Part shown: in pieces, positions 34,803 to 43,707 of the stretch | Position numbering within the stretch: the first letter of the stretch is position 1 | Layout of the letters: every line of letters starts with the position of its first letter | Source: Tistrella mobilis KA081020-065 | GTDB taxonomy: Bacteria; Pseudomonadota; Alphaproteobacteria; Tistrellales; Tistrellaceae | Length of the DNA: 64,000 nt | Assembly: GCF_000264455.2 (NCBI RefSeq) | Contig: NC_017957.2 | Span: 310,001-374,000, forward strand | Reading direction: 5' to 3' | Position numbers and translations under genes: made by a program | The notes under the pieces: generated by a model | Seen by the model: only the letters and a program-made list of their open reading frames with translations | Told to the model about the DNA's origin: nothing | The model's database searches: none

Positions 34803-35087
34803 ATGTCAGATGCGCGCACCACCACCGATCACGACGAAATCCGCCGCTGGGCCGAGGCGCGCGGCGGCCACCCCGCTGCGGTCAAGGCGACCCACAAGGG
34901 CGGTGACGCCGGCATCCTGCGGATCGATTTCGACGACGGCGAGCCCGATCCGGGGCTGGAGCGGATCAGCTGGGAAGATTTCTTCCGCAAATTCGACGAG
35001 ACCGCCATCGCCTTCCTGCACCAGGACAAAACCGCCGACGGCAAGACCAGCCGCTTCTTCAAATTCGTGCGGCGCGAGGAGGGGTGA
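34803..35087 (+). CDS. Conserved small protein (Ku/LigD-associated family)
   Basis: A 94-residue protein, AAGGAGG upstream. TTTDHDEIRRWAEARGGHPA, LRIDFDDGEPDPGLERISW and EDFFRKFDETAIAFLHQD match a small family often misnamed as a glucan-branching protein and found beside Ku/LigD and stress genes. No enzyme motif. The context and divergent EcfG promoter suggest a stress protein. Confidence 0.7.
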   Translation: MSDARTTTDHDEIRRWAEARGGHPAAVKATHKGGDAGILRIDFDDGEPDPGLERISWEDFFRKFDETAIAFLHQDKTADGKTSRFFKFVRREEG

Positions 35088-35090
35088 TCC

Positions 35091-35735
35091 ATGGCGGGGC
35101 CGAAAACGATCCGGGCTTTCGGCATCAACTGCACGCTGAAGGGCGGCGATGCCGAAAGCTCGACTGATCTGCTGCTGTCGCAGTTCCTGGCGCGGCTCGG
35201 CCGTGACGGGGTGGAGACGGCGAGCATCCGCGCGGTCGATCACGACATCAAACCCGGCATCACCGCCGATGAAGGGCCGGGCGATGCCTGGCCGGCGATC
35301 CGCCGCCAGGTGCTGGACGCGCAGATCCTGGTGATCGGCACGCCCATCTGGCTGGGCCAGCCCTCCAGCGTCTGCAAGCGGGTGCTGGAGCGGCTGAACG
35401 CCTTCCTGACCGAAACCGACGAGGCGGGGCGGCTGCGCTCTTACGGCCGTGCGGTGGCGCTGGTGGTGGTGGGCAATGAAGACGGCGCCCATCATGTCGC
35501 GGCCGAGGTCTATCAGGGCCTGGCCGATGTCGGTTTCACCATCCCGCCCAATGCCGTGGTCTATTGGGTGGGAGAGGCGATGGGCAAGACCGATTACAAG
35601 GACCTGCCCGCCATGCCCGACAAGATCGGCACCACCATCGATCTGGCGGCGCGCAACGTGCTGCATCTGGCCCGGCTGCTGGCCGAAAACCAGTATCCGC
35701 CCGATGGCCAGCCGGCGAAGTTTCGCGAGGATTGA
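35091..35735 (+). CDS. Flavodoxin-like / NADPH-dependent FMN reductase family protein
   Basis: A 214-residue protein, 3 nt after the 94-aa gene. FGINCTLKGGDAESSTDLLL (phosphate-binding loop at the flavodoxin position), ILVIGTPIWLGQPSSVCKRVL and ALVVVGNEDGAHH fit the flavin fold. It probably reduces quinones or flavins in stress protection. Confidence 0.8.
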   Translation: MAGPKTIRAFGINCTLKGGDAESSTDLLLSQFLARLGRDGVETASIRAVDHDIKPGITADEGPGDAWPAIRRQVLDAQILVIGTPIWLGQPSSVCKRVLERLNAFLTETDEAGRLRSYGRAVALVVVGNEDGAHHVAAEVYQGLADVGFTIPPNAVVYWVGEAMGKTDYKDLPAMPDKIGTTIDLAARNVLHLARLLAENQYPPDGQPAKFRED

Positions 35736-35753
35736 GCCGGCGGGGGGATTGAG

Positions 35754-35787
35754 TGATGGCGGGCGCACTGCCCGGTGCCCGCCATCA
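35754..35787. terminator. Hairpin between convergent genes
   Basis: Perfect 11-bp stem TGATGGCGGGC / GCCCGCCATCA with a 12-nt loop, located between the flavodoxin-like gene and the SDR stop. No T-run; terminator role inferred from position. Confidence 0.6.
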
Positions 35788-35793
35788 TCTGCG

Positions 35794-36645
35794 TCAGGAC
35801 TGAACGATGGTCCCGCCATTCGGATGCAGCACCTGACCGCTCATGTAAGACGCCTCCTCGCTCGCCAGGAAGACATGGCAGGCCGCCACCTCGTTGGGCT
35901 GGCCGGCGCGGCCCATGGGGGCGCTGCCGCCGTGTTCGGCGACCTTTTCGGGCGGAAAGCTGGCGGGGATCAGCGGGGTCCAGATGGGGCCCGGGGCGAC
36001 CGCGTTGACGCGGATCTTCCGGTCGACCAGCAGCTTGGACATCGATCGGGTGAAGGCCACGATCGCGCCGCGGGTGGCGGCATAATCCACCATGCTGGGA
36101 TAGCCCTGATAGGCGGTGATCGAGGTGGTGTTGACGATGGCCCCGCCGTCGGGCAGATGCTCCAGCGCCGCCTTGGTCATGAAGAAACAGCCGAAGACAT
36201 TGGTGCGGAAGGTCCGCTCCAGCTGTTCGGCGGCCAGATCGGTGAAGTCCTTCACCTCGTGCTGTTCGGCGGCATTGTTCACCAGCACGTCCAGCCGGCC
36301 GAAGGTCTTGACCACTTCGCGGACCATCCGGCGGCAGACCGCCTCGTCGCCGACATCGCCGGCGATGTGCATGGCCTGGCGGCCTTCGGCTTCGACCAGA
36401 CGCACGGTTTCTTCGGCGTCGCGATGCTCGTTCAGATACAGAATGGCGATGTCGGCGCCCTCGCGCGCCATGCCGATCGCCACCGCCCGGCCGATGCCGC
36501 TGTCGCCGCCGGTGATCAGCGCGACCTTATCCTTCAGCCGGCCGGTGCCGGGAAATCGTGGCATGTAATCGGGGGCCGGCGACATTTCATGCTCGCGCCC
36601 CGGCTGCTGATTTTGCCTTTGGGGTGGTTGAAGATGATCCGACAT
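35794..36645 (-). CDS. SDR-family oxidoreductase (YghA/YhdF group)
   Basis: A 283-residue protein. N-terminal NADP-binding GGDSGIGRAVAIGMA (47-61), NNAAEQ, and catalytic S175 and Y188. The residue expected as the catalytic Lys of Y-x3-K is Arg192 (YAATRGAI). The long polar N-terminus (about 35 residues) is typical of YghA-type stress SDRs. It has a perfect EcfG-type promoter. Confidence 0.88.
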   Translation of the reverse strand: MSDHLQPPQRQNQQPGREHEMSPAPDYMPRFPGTGRLKDKVALITGGDSGIGRAVAIGMAREGADIAILYLNEHRDAEETVRLVEAEGRQAMHIAGDVGDEAVCRRMVREVVKTFGRLDVLVNNAAEQHEVKDFTDLAAEQLERTFRTNVFGCFFMTKAALEHLPDGGAIVNTTSITAYQGYPSMVDYAATRGAIVAFTRSMSKLLVDRKIRVNAVAPGPIWTPLIPASFPPEKVAEHGGSAPMGRAGQPNEVAACHVFLASEEASYMSGQVLHPNGGTIVQS

Positions 36646-36968
36646 ATCCGTCCCTTTCCAGGCTCTGTTGCAGACATGTCGCGTGAACGCTTCCAGATAT
36701 ATTTGGTTCCGGCATAGGAGGAACAGTATGCCATCCGTTCAAGTTCCGTCTCCGCGTGCCGCGTGACGTGCGGCCGTCCGATGAATTAAACTGCAACGGA
36801 GGTTGATCCACCCGATGACGAACGACGTAAGAAAGGTCGGGTGCCCCCAATCCGACGTCTGGCTTCCGGAGACGGCCAGGCTGGTGACTGCCGAAACCGA
36901 AGCCTCGACCGGCCGGCGCCCATGCATCATGCATCATGGCCCGAGGCTGCCTTCGGCAGGATGATCCC
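36646..36968. other. Intergenic region, 323 bp, divergent
   Basis: No gene seen. The left end carries the SDR promoter; nothing else recognisable. Confidence 0.5.
36687..36711 (-). promoter_or_regulatory. EcfG-type promoter for the SDR gene
   Basis: Reverse strand GGAAC (36711-36707), 16-nt AT-rich spacer, CGTT (36690-36687), 41 nt before ATG 36645: an exact match to the alphaproteobacterial general-stress consensus. Confidence 0.78.
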
Positions 36969-37313
36969 ATGACGAAGGAACACCCCCAACCCATGGCAAG
37001 CGCACATCCCGGACGTCGCATCGACGGGACCGACCCGAAACGGCAGGCCGAGCACGACGACCGCTCGCTCGACCGGGCCCTCCAGGATCTCTACGCCGCT
37101 TATGGAGACGACACATCGCCGCCCGAAGAGCTGATGGCTCTGGCGCGCGAGGCTGCTGCGGCTCTGGTCGGCAACCCCGTCTATGACGATGCCACGCCGA
37201 AGGATGCATCATCCGAGGCATCTTCCCAGCCGGACGCCCCGCCGGCCGACGCCCTGCCGGCCGATACCGTGCAGGGCGGCGGAAAGCCCCGATCGGACGA
37301 GCACACCTCCTGA
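36969..37313 (+). CDS. Hypothetical small protein
   Basis: A 114-residue polar protein from ATG 36969. One amphipathic helical segment (LDRALQDLYAAYGDDTSPPE, then ELMALAREAAAAL) is followed by an Ala/Asp/Pro-rich tail. The helix weakly recalls NepR anti-sigma factors, but key NepR residues are not clear. No family assigned. Confidence 0.5.
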   Translation: MTKEHPQPMASAHPGRRIDGTDPKRQAEHDDRSLDRALQDLYAAYGDDTSPPEELMALAREAAAALVGNPVYDDATPKDASSEASSQPDAPPADALPADTVQGGGKPRSDEHTS

Positions 37314-37377
37314 TCCGATCCGGCACCCGCAGCGGGGTGCACCGGATGTCGTCGCCGGCCCCCCATGATGCGGGGCG

Positions 37378-38121
37378 TCAGCGGCGGCGGCAGAGATAGA
37401 TCTCGTCCGCCGGACGGGACAGGATCGTGAACCCGGCGCTGCGCAGCATCGCTTCCGTGCAGGCCCGGTTCGGGATCCACCAGTTGCTGGGGTCGCCCGC
37501 ATAGGCGTGCTCCACGAAATGCAGCCGCGGATAGTCGTCGCGATCAAAGATCGCGTGTTCCGAGAAGTCATGATCCGCGGCGAGTGCGCCGGCCGTTCCG
37601 GCGCCCCGCTCCAGCGACTGCACCACCAGCAGATCCGCCGCCGCATGGGCGTGGATCAGGTCCAGCGCCAGCAGCGGGTGGCGCAGGTGGTACAGCACCC
37701 CCATGAACAGCACCAGATCGAAGCGCTCGCCCAGCCGGGGCAGGTCGTAGACCGACATCTCCCGGAACTCGACCGCGACCCCGGCGACCTCTGCCGCCAG
37801 ACGCGCCTGGGCCAGATAGCGGGGGTCGTGATCCACCGCCAGCACCCGGGCGGCACCTTCCTGCTTCAGCCGGATCGAGAAATAGCCGGCATTGCAGCCG
37901 ATATCGAGCACGTTGAGACCGCCGAGATCCGCCGGCAGGGCCGGGCGCAGTCTTTCCCACTGAAAGCCCGGATAGTCGCCGAGGAAATGGTCCGGCGCGG
38001 TCCGGATGCCATCAAGTTCCATGTTGTGGAACCATGGCCCGAGTTCGTCGATGCGGCGCCTGAGATCGTGATTCGGGGTGTGGTCTGGCATGGGTCGGGT
38101 CCGTCTGTCGTCGGGAGTCAT
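37378..38121 (-). CDS. SAM-dependent methyltransferase (TIGR04290-like)
   Basis: About 247 residues from ATG 38121 (ATGA overlap with the topoisomerase stop); ATG 38091 is an alternative. LGPWFHNMELDGIRTAPDH, then the SAM-binding loop LNVLDIGCNAGYFSIRL and LVLFMGVLYHLRHPLLALD are visible. It belongs to a class I methyltransferase group that I recall occurring with B12-radical SAM enzymes and glycosyltransferases in saccharide clusters. It probably methylates a sugar or sugar precursor. Confidence 0.8.
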   Translation of the reverse strand: MTPDDRRTRPMPDHTPNHDLRRRIDELGPWFHNMELDGIRTAPDHFLGDYPGFQWERLRPALPADLGGLNVLDIGCNAGYFSIRLKQEGAARVLAVDHDPRYLAQARLAAEVAGVAVEFREMSVYDLPRLGERFDLVLFMGVLYHLRHPLLALDLIHAHAAADLLVVQSLERGAGTAGALAADHDFSEHAIFDRDDYPRLHFVEHAYAGDPSNWWIPNRACTEAMLRSAGFTILSRPADEIYLCRRR

Positions 38122-39194
38122 GGCCCTGCGAACAGCAGCGCCACCAGCGCTTCGGCGCGGGTGCGGCGGCCGCCGGCACGGGCACGGGCGTAAAGGCCGG
38201 CCAGACGGCCGGTCTCGAAGGTCTCGATCAGCCGCTGATGGACATAGCTGCGCCGGGCGACCGCCGGGGTATTGCCCAGCATCTCGGCCACCGCACGCAT
38301 CACATGCGCGATCTGCCGGCGCCGGCGGGTGACCGATCGGGCGGGATCGGTGGCGGCAAGCGCCGCACCGGCGGCGGCAGTGGCGGCGAGGGTGCGGAAA
38401 TCCTTGGCCGTGACCGGGGTTTCCACCGGGCCGCGGCCGCGGGCGATCTCGGCCAGATAGGCGTTCACATCGGCCGCAGTCACCGTGTGCGGCCGGCCGT
38501 TGCCATCCGGATACTGGAACAGCCGCGTGCCCTTCAGCCCCGTCAGGCGGGTGAGGGCGGCGGCCAGATCGGCATCGTCCAGGGTGCAGGCGATCGCCCG
38601 GCCGCTCTTGCCGCGGAAATCCAGCGCCACCGCGCTTTCCGAGATCGACACCTGGCGCTTCAGCAGGGTCGCGGCGCCGCGGCTGCGGCCGGACTGAACA
38701 TAGTCCTCGCAGCCGATCCGGATATGGGTGAGGTCGATCACCCGCACGATCGCGGCCAGCGCGCCGTCGCGGGTCCGGCCTGCCTGTTCCAGATCGCGCG
38801 CCACCCGGGCGCGGATGCGGCCGATCGCCCCGGCCAGCGTCGCCAGACGGTCGATCTTGTCGCGCTCGCGCACCTGTTCCCAATCCGGATGATAGCGGTA
38901 TTGCAGCCGCCCGGCGCGATCGCGGCCCGTGGCCTGAAGATGGGCGCGCGGGTCGGCCGCGATGCGGACCTCGCGATAATCGGGCGGGATCGCCAGCGCC
39001 TTGATCCGGTCGATTTCGGCCGGGTCGGTGATCCGCCGGCCATCACCGTCCAGATAGACGAAGCCGCGCCCTGCCCGCCTGCGGCGGATCGGCAGGGCAT
39101 CGGCCGCGGCCCGGTGCAGCCCTGCCGCGCGCATCCGCGCCGCCCGCCGGCGCTTGCGCCCGCGGGCGGGCGGCGCGCTACCCTCGCGGCTCAA
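38118..39194 (-). CDS. DNA topoisomerase IB
   Basis: A 358-residue poxvirus-like type IB topoisomerase. RRAGRGFVYLDGDGRRITDP, LQYRYHPDWEQVRERDK, ALDFRGKSG and the catalytic Tyr317 in ARRSYVHQRLIETF are visible. It relaxes supercoils by a 3'-phosphotyrosyl intermediate. It is unexpectedly embedded in a saccharide cluster and coupled by overlaps to genes on both sides. Start ATG 39194 overlaps the end of the epimerase gene by 4 nt. Confidence 0.93.
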   Translation of the reverse strand: MSREGSAPPARGRKRRRAARMRAAGLHRAAADALPIRRRRAGRGFVYLDGDGRRITDPAEIDRIKALAIPPDYREVRIAADPRAHLQATGRDRAGRLQYRYHPDWEQVRERDKIDRLATLAGAIGRIRARVARDLEQAGRTRDGALAAIVRVIDLTHIRIGCEDYVQSGRSRGAATLLKRQVSISESAVALDFRGKSGRAIACTLDDADLAAALTRLTGLKGTRLFQYPDGNGRPHTVTAADVNAYLAEIARGRGPVETPVTAKDFRTLAATAAAGAALAATDPARSVTRRRRQIAHVMRAVAEMLGNTPAVARRSYVHQRLIETFETGRLAGLYARARAGGRRTRAEALVALLFAGP

Positions 39195-40324
39195 TGTTCC
39201 GGCGCCGCCAGGCCCAGAGAGACCGCAGCGCCGCCGGCCGGCTCGCGCCGCCGGGCCGCGGCACCGCGCAGCTCTGCCGCGGGCTTCGCCACCAGCCGGC
39301 CCTCTTCGGCCAGCAGCTCGGCGAACCAGTCGATGGTGGCGGCAAGCCCGGTGCGCAGCGGCACCCGGGGTTCCCAGTCCAGCAGCCGGCGGGCCAGGGC
39401 AATATCGGGGCGCCGGCGGCGCGGATCGTCGGCCGGCAGCGGATCATGGGTGGTGCGGATCCGCCGGCCGGTCAGCCGGCCGATCATCTCGGCCATCTCC
39501 AGGATCGAATATTCTTCCGGATTGCCCAGATTGACCGGGGTCTCGGGCCGCCGCTCGACCTCGATCAGCCGCACCAGCCCCTCGACCAGATCGTCGACAT
39601 AGCAGAACGACCGGGTCTGACGGCCAGAGCCGTAGATGGTGAGCTTCTGCCCGGTCAGCGCCTGGGCCACGAAGTTCGACACGATCCGCCCGTCATCCAG
39701 CCGCATGCGCGGGCCATAGGTGTTGAACACCCGCGCCACCCGGACATCGGTGCCGTACTGGCGGACGAAGTCGTAGCACAGCGCCTCGGCCATGCGCTTG
39801 CCTTCGTCATAGCAGGCGCGGGGCCCGGTGGTGTTGACGCAGCCGCGATAGCTTTCGGGCTGGGGATGCACCTCCGGGTCGCCATAGATTTCCGAGGTCG
39901 AGGTCATGACGAAGCGGGCCTCGGCCTGGGTCGCCAGTTCCAGAAGGTTCAGCGTGCCGACCACGCTGGTGGTGGCGGTGCGGATCGGCTGGTCCTGGTA
40001 ATGCGGCGGCGAGGCCGGGCAGGCCAGATTCCAGACCTGGGCCAGGCCGGCGATCTTGGGCAGCGGCCGGCGGATGTCGTGCTCCATGAACACGAAATCC
40101 GGATGATCGGCCAAGTGGGCCAGATTGCGGGCAAGCCCGGTGTGGAAGTCGTCGACCCCATAGACCCGCCAGCCGTCGTCGATCAGCCGGGTCGCGAGAT
40201 GCGAGCCGAGGAAGCCGGCGGCACCGGCGATCAGGGCCACCGGGCGGTTCGGCCGCGGCCCGCGGCGGTTGGTCTGCGGGGTGGGGCCGTTCATGGGGCG
40301 ATGATCAGGCAGGTGAATGCGCAT
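39191..40324 (-). CDS. NAD-dependent sugar epimerase, UDP-glucuronate decarboxylase (UXS)-like
   Basis: A 377-residue extended SDR. AGAAGFLGSHLATRLIDDGW (NAD loop), ACPASPPHYQ and RACYDEGKRMAEAL are UXS signatures, so it probably makes UDP-xylose or a related pentose. ATG 40324 follows GGAG at 4 nt; ATG 40294 is an alternative. It overlaps the end of the upstream glycosyltransferase. The Arg/Ala-rich C-terminal 30 residues are an extension. Confidence 0.85.
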   Translation of the reverse strand: MRIHLPDHRPMNGPTPQTNRRGPRPNRPVALIAGAAGFLGSHLATRLIDDGWRVYGVDDFHTGLARNLAHLADHPDFVFMEHDIRRPLPKIAGLAQVWNLACPASPPHYQDQPIRTATTSVVGTLNLLELATQAEARFVMTSTSEIYGDPEVHPQPESYRGCVNTTGPRACYDEGKRMAEALCYDFVRQYGTDVRVARVFNTYGPRMRLDDGRIVSNFVAQALTGQKLTIYGSGRQTRSFCYVDDLVEGLVRLIEVERRPETPVNLGNPEEYSILEMAEMIGRLTGRRIRTTHDPLPADDPRRRRPDIALARRLLDWEPRVPLRTGLAATIDWFAELLAEEGRLVAKPAAELRGAAARRREPAGGAAVSLGLAAPEH

Positions 40325-41465
40325 CGTCTCCGGTCCTTTCGCGCTGCCCGGCCATGGTCTGCCCCTCCATGGCCTGGATGACGGGCGGGTGGGCCTCGTG
40401 AGGCCGCACCAGCCCTGCGATCAACTCGTCTGCCCGGTGCCGCCCGGTATGGGCGCCGAGCACCGCCGCACGCGCCGCGGCGGCGATGCGCGCGCGGGCC
40501 CGGGCGTCGATGGTGGTCAGCAGGCGCACCACCTCGTCGGTGGTGTCGGCGATCAGGATTGCGTCGCTCTCGGGGAAGATCGCCTCCAGCCCGGGCTGAC
40601 GGTCGCTGATCACCGGCGTGCCGCAGGCGCCGGCCTCGAACAGCCGCACGCTGGGCGACCATCCGGTCGCCATCATCTCGGCCCGTGTGACCGACAGCGT
40701 GAAGGCCGATGCGGCATAGAAGGCGGGATGGTCGGCCGGCGCGACATGGTCGACCCGCTCGACATTGGCGGGCCAATTGATATCGTCCGGATATTGCGGC
40801 CCGGCCACGATGAAGCGGCGGTCGGGCAGGCGGCGGGCCGGCTCGATCAGCAGCCGCTCCAGCCCCGGCTGACGATCGGGCGAATAGGTCCCCAGATAGC
40901 TGAGATCATAGAGCGGCCGCCCGCCCGCCGGGGCGTAACGGTCGGCATCCACCGCGCAATACAGCGGCAGCGCCCGGCGTGCGCCGTAATCGCGTTCCAG
41001 CCTGTCCAGCAGCGGGCCGCCGGTGAAGCTGAAATAGACGTCGAAAGCCGGGATCAGCATGCGCGACAGCCAGCTGCACTGGTCTTCATCCAGCCGGGCG
41101 AGTGTCACCGGCGTGTCGATGTCGTAAAAGCCGACCGGCCCGCCGGCGATGGTCATCACCCGGCGGATCACCTCGATCCCGTCGGGCACGTAAGACCCGA
41201 TCAGCACCGCATCGGCCCCCGCGATCAGCGCGCGATGCCTGGTCTCCAGCTCGGCCGGGCGGTCGTAGAAGACCAGCCGGCAGAAATCCGGGTCGGCCAG
41301 GTCGCGCTGGCTCGCGTACCAGGGCACGTCGCGCTCCAGAAAGGTGACGCGATGGCCGCGGGCATGGAGGCCGCGGATCAGCGCCCGGAAGGTGGTGGCA
41401 TGGCCGTTGCCCCACGACGAACTGAGCGAGAGGCCGAGAATGGTGATGTCGAGCGGGCGGGTCAT
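40305..41465 (-). CDS. Glycosyltransferase, CgeB-like
   Basis: A 386-residue GT-B protein. ILGLSLSSSWGNGHATTFRA, GHRVTFLERDVPWYASQRD, YDLSYLGTYSPDRQPGL, SPSVRLFEAGACGTPVISD. First of three consecutive related GTs, linked by ATGA overlaps. The donor sugar is unknown. Confidence 0.82.
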   Translation of the reverse strand: MTRPLDITILGLSLSSSWGNGHATTFRALIRGLHARGHRVTFLERDVPWYASQRDLADPDFCRLVFYDRPAELETRHRALIAGADAVLIGSYVPDGIEVIRRVMTIAGGPVGFYDIDTPVTLARLDEDQCSWLSRMLIPAFDVYFSFTGGPLLDRLERDYGARRALPLYCAVDADRYAPAGGRPLYDLSYLGTYSPDRQPGLERLLIEPARRLPDRRFIVAGPQYPDDINWPANVERVDHVAPADHPAFYAASAFTLSVTRAEMMATGWSPSVRLFEAGACGTPVISDRQPGLEAIFPESDAILIADTTDEVVRLLTTIDARARARIAAAARAAVLGAHTGRHRADELIAGLVRPHEAHPPVIQAMEGQTMAGQRERTGDDAHSPA

Positions 41466-42556
41466 GCGGCGCGTTCCCTGGCTTTCCGGTCGCTGAGCCG
41501 GCGGAGGATCTGGTCCACCTCGCGGCCGCGCCGGTCATAGGTGTGGTCCTGAACGATGCGGGCACGGGCCCGGGCGCCGATGTCCGCCGCCCGTTCCGGC
41601 ATCACCTGGCCCAGCATGGCGAGCACGTCCCGGCCGTCCCTGGCCACCAGGATCTCGCGGCCCGGCTCGAAGAAGGTTTCGATGCCGGGCCAGTGATCGG
41701 TGATCAGGCAGGCGCCGGCGGCGGCGGCCTCGAAGATCCGGGTGGGGGGCGAGAAACCGCGTTCGGCCATGCTGTCGCGGTTGACGTTCAGCACCATGCG
41801 CGGGGTCACGTTGAAGGCGTTGTGGTCTGCCGTGCCGACATGGCCGATCGCGCGGACATTCTGCGGCAGCTCGTCCTGCACCCAGCCGGCACCGCCCAGG
41901 ATCATCCGGCAACCAGGTGCCGCGGCCGCAGGTTCCAGGAAGAAGCGCCGCACCCGCGTTTCGCGGTCGGGCAGGCGGTTGCCGAGGAAGGCGAGATCGG
42001 CGGCGAAGCGCGGATCGGGCGCCACCGGATGATGGGTGTCCAGATCGACGGCATTGTAGACCGGCAGGCAGGCGCGGGCGCCGGCCCCGGTATAGTCGGC
42101 CACCACCCCCGGCCCGCCGCCATAGGTGAGCACGGCATCCAGCCCGGGCAGCGCCGCCGCCAGAACCCGTTCGCCGCCGGTCGCCATGGCGTGCAGCGTG
42201 GCGGGGGCGTCGACATCCCAGAACAGCCGCAGGGCATCGGGCCGGGCGGCGGTCATCACCCGGTCGAGCAACTCGTCGTCATGCACGCCGACCCCGCTCG
42301 CCTTGATCACCACATCGGCTTTGGCGGCATGGGCGACCGCCATCTCCAGCCCTTGGGCATCGGGCTGCCAGACCACCACCCGGCACCAGGCCGACGGGTC
42401 GATGTCGCGGCGTTCCTGGCGGCCGAAGGCGTCGGGCTCAAGAAACGTCACCTCGTGGCCAAGGCCCGAGAGCGCGCGGACGATGCCGCGGTAATAGGTG
42501 GCGGCACCGTTCCAGTAGCTGGACAGGATGCTGGAGCCGTAGAAGGCGATCTTCAT
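41462..42556 (-). CDS. Glycosyltransferase, CgeB-like
   Basis: A 364-residue GT-B protein starting MKIAFYGSSILSSYWNGAAT. GHEVTFLEPDAFGRQERRD, LAFLGNRLPDRETRVR and SPPTRIFEAAAAGACLITDH parallel the 40305 protein, so the two are paralogues. ATGA overlaps on both sides. Confidence 0.82.
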   Translation of the reverse strand: MKIAFYGSSILSSYWNGAATYYRGIVRALSGLGHEVTFLEPDAFGRQERRDIDPSAWCRVVVWQPDAQGLEMAVAHAAKADVVIKASGVGVHDDELLDRVMTAARPDALRLFWDVDAPATLHAMATGGERVLAAALPGLDAVLTYGGGPGVVADYTGAGARACLPVYNAVDLDTHHPVAPDPRFAADLAFLGNRLPDRETRVRRFFLEPAAAAPGCRMILGGAGWVQDELPQNVRAIGHVGTADHNAFNVTPRMVLNVNRDSMAERGFSPPTRIFEAAAAGACLITDHWPGIETFFEPGREILVARDGRDVLAMLGQVMPERAADIGARARARIVQDHTYDRRGREVDQILRRLSDRKARERAA

Positions 42557-43707
42557 GAGGAAACGGCCTCCGCTGCCGTGGCATGAGGGTGGACGCCAGG
42601 GGCGTGTGTTGCAGGCCGGTCGGGGGCGATCTGCCGCAGGATCTCGAACAGCTCGTCCACCCGGTGTTCGCAGCCATGGCGGGCAAGGATGGTCTCGCGG
42701 CCGTTCCGCGCCAGCTCCCGCGCCATCGCCGGGTCGTCGAGCACGGCCCGCATGGCGCGGCGCATGGCCGGGCCGTCTTCGACCCGGAGGTAGTCGGTGC
42801 CGGTGCGGAACAGCCCCTCGCTGTCGTCCCAGGGGGCGCTGATCAGCGGGATGCCTGAGGCCAGCGCCTCGAACATGCGGATGGTCGGGATGCCGGGCAG
42901 CTCGCGCGCATAGAACCGGCGGGGCACGTGGATGGTCATCCGGTGGCGGGCGAAGGTTTCGGGCACATCGGCATTGGCGATCCAACCCGGCTGGTCGATG
43001 CCGGCGCGGGCCAGCGCCACCCGCGCCGGTTCGGGATAGCGCACCCCATGGACGGTGGCCGACAGGCCGAGCGCGCGCACCGGCTCGACCAGGAATTCGT
43101 CCAGCTCCGCGCCGCGCTCGCCATCGCCCCAATTGCCGATCCAGACCAGATCGCGGCTGCGCGGGATCTGGGGATGGGGTTTGAACAGGGTCAGATCCGC
43201 CGCCTCGTGCCAGACATGGACCTGATCGGCCCAGCCATGGCGGCGCCAGGTTTCGGCCAGCACGGCGCCGAAGGCGAGCACGCCGTCATAGCCGTCCAGA
43301 TCCAGCGCCGCCATCTCTTCGGGGGCCGAGACCGCCCGGTGGTGGGTGTCGTGGAACAACAGCACGAAGGGCGCGCCCCGGGCCCGCATCCGGCCCAGCC
43401 GGCGGACCAGCGCCGGATCGGTCCATTCATGGACCAGCACCAGCCCGGCGCCGTCCAGCGCCGCCTCGATCTCTTCGAAACCGCGATAGTCGATGCGGTC
43501 GATATCGGGGAAGCGGCGGGCGAAGCCCGGGGCCGGATCTTCGCCGATCGCCTCGGCCAGGTTCGACCGGCTCCACCCGCCCACCGGTTCCAGCGCCACC
43601 GCCTGGTGGCCGCGCGCGGCCAGCGCTCTCAGGATGCCGCGCTGGAAATGGGCATTGCCGTGGTTCCAGCACGAGACCACCGAATGGGTGAACATGACGA
43701 CCTTCAT
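42553..43707 (-). CDS. Glycosyltransferase, CgeB-like
   Basis: A 384-residue GT-B protein starting MKVVMFTHSVVSCWNHGNAH. GHQAVALEPVGGWSRSN, LVLVHEWTDPALVRRL, LVWIGNWGDGERGAEL and GIPTIRMFEALASGIPLIS. Third paralogue of the run. Confidence 0.82.
   Translation of the reverse strand: MKVVMFTHSVVSCWNHGNAHFQRGILRALAARGHQAVALEPVGGWSRSNLAEAIGEDPAPGFARRFPDIDRIDYRGFEEIEAALDGAGLVLVHEWTDPALVRRLGRMRARGAPFVLLFHDTHHRAVSAPEEMAALDLDGYDGVLAFGAVLAETWRRHGWADQVHVWHEAADLTLFKPHPQIPRSRDLVWIGNWGDGERGAELDEFLVEPVRALGLSATVHGVRYPEPARVALARAGIDQPGWIANADVPETFARHRMTIHVPRRFYARELPGIPTIRMFEALASGIPLISAPWDDSEGLFRTGTDYLRVEDGPAMRRAMRAVLDDPAMARELARNGRETILARHGCEHRVDELFEILRQIAPDRPATHAPGVHPHATAAEAVSS

Noticed and set aside
36720-36752. 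A second GGAAC...GTT match on the minus strand before the SDR (spacing 18)
   Set aside because: Spacing is too long and the -10 lacks the C/G before GTT; the 36687 site is better.
36969-37313. Calling the 114-aa protein NepR
   Set aside because: Only one helix (LDRALQDLYAAYG) is reminiscent; the conserved E-P-x-P-D-R segment is absent.
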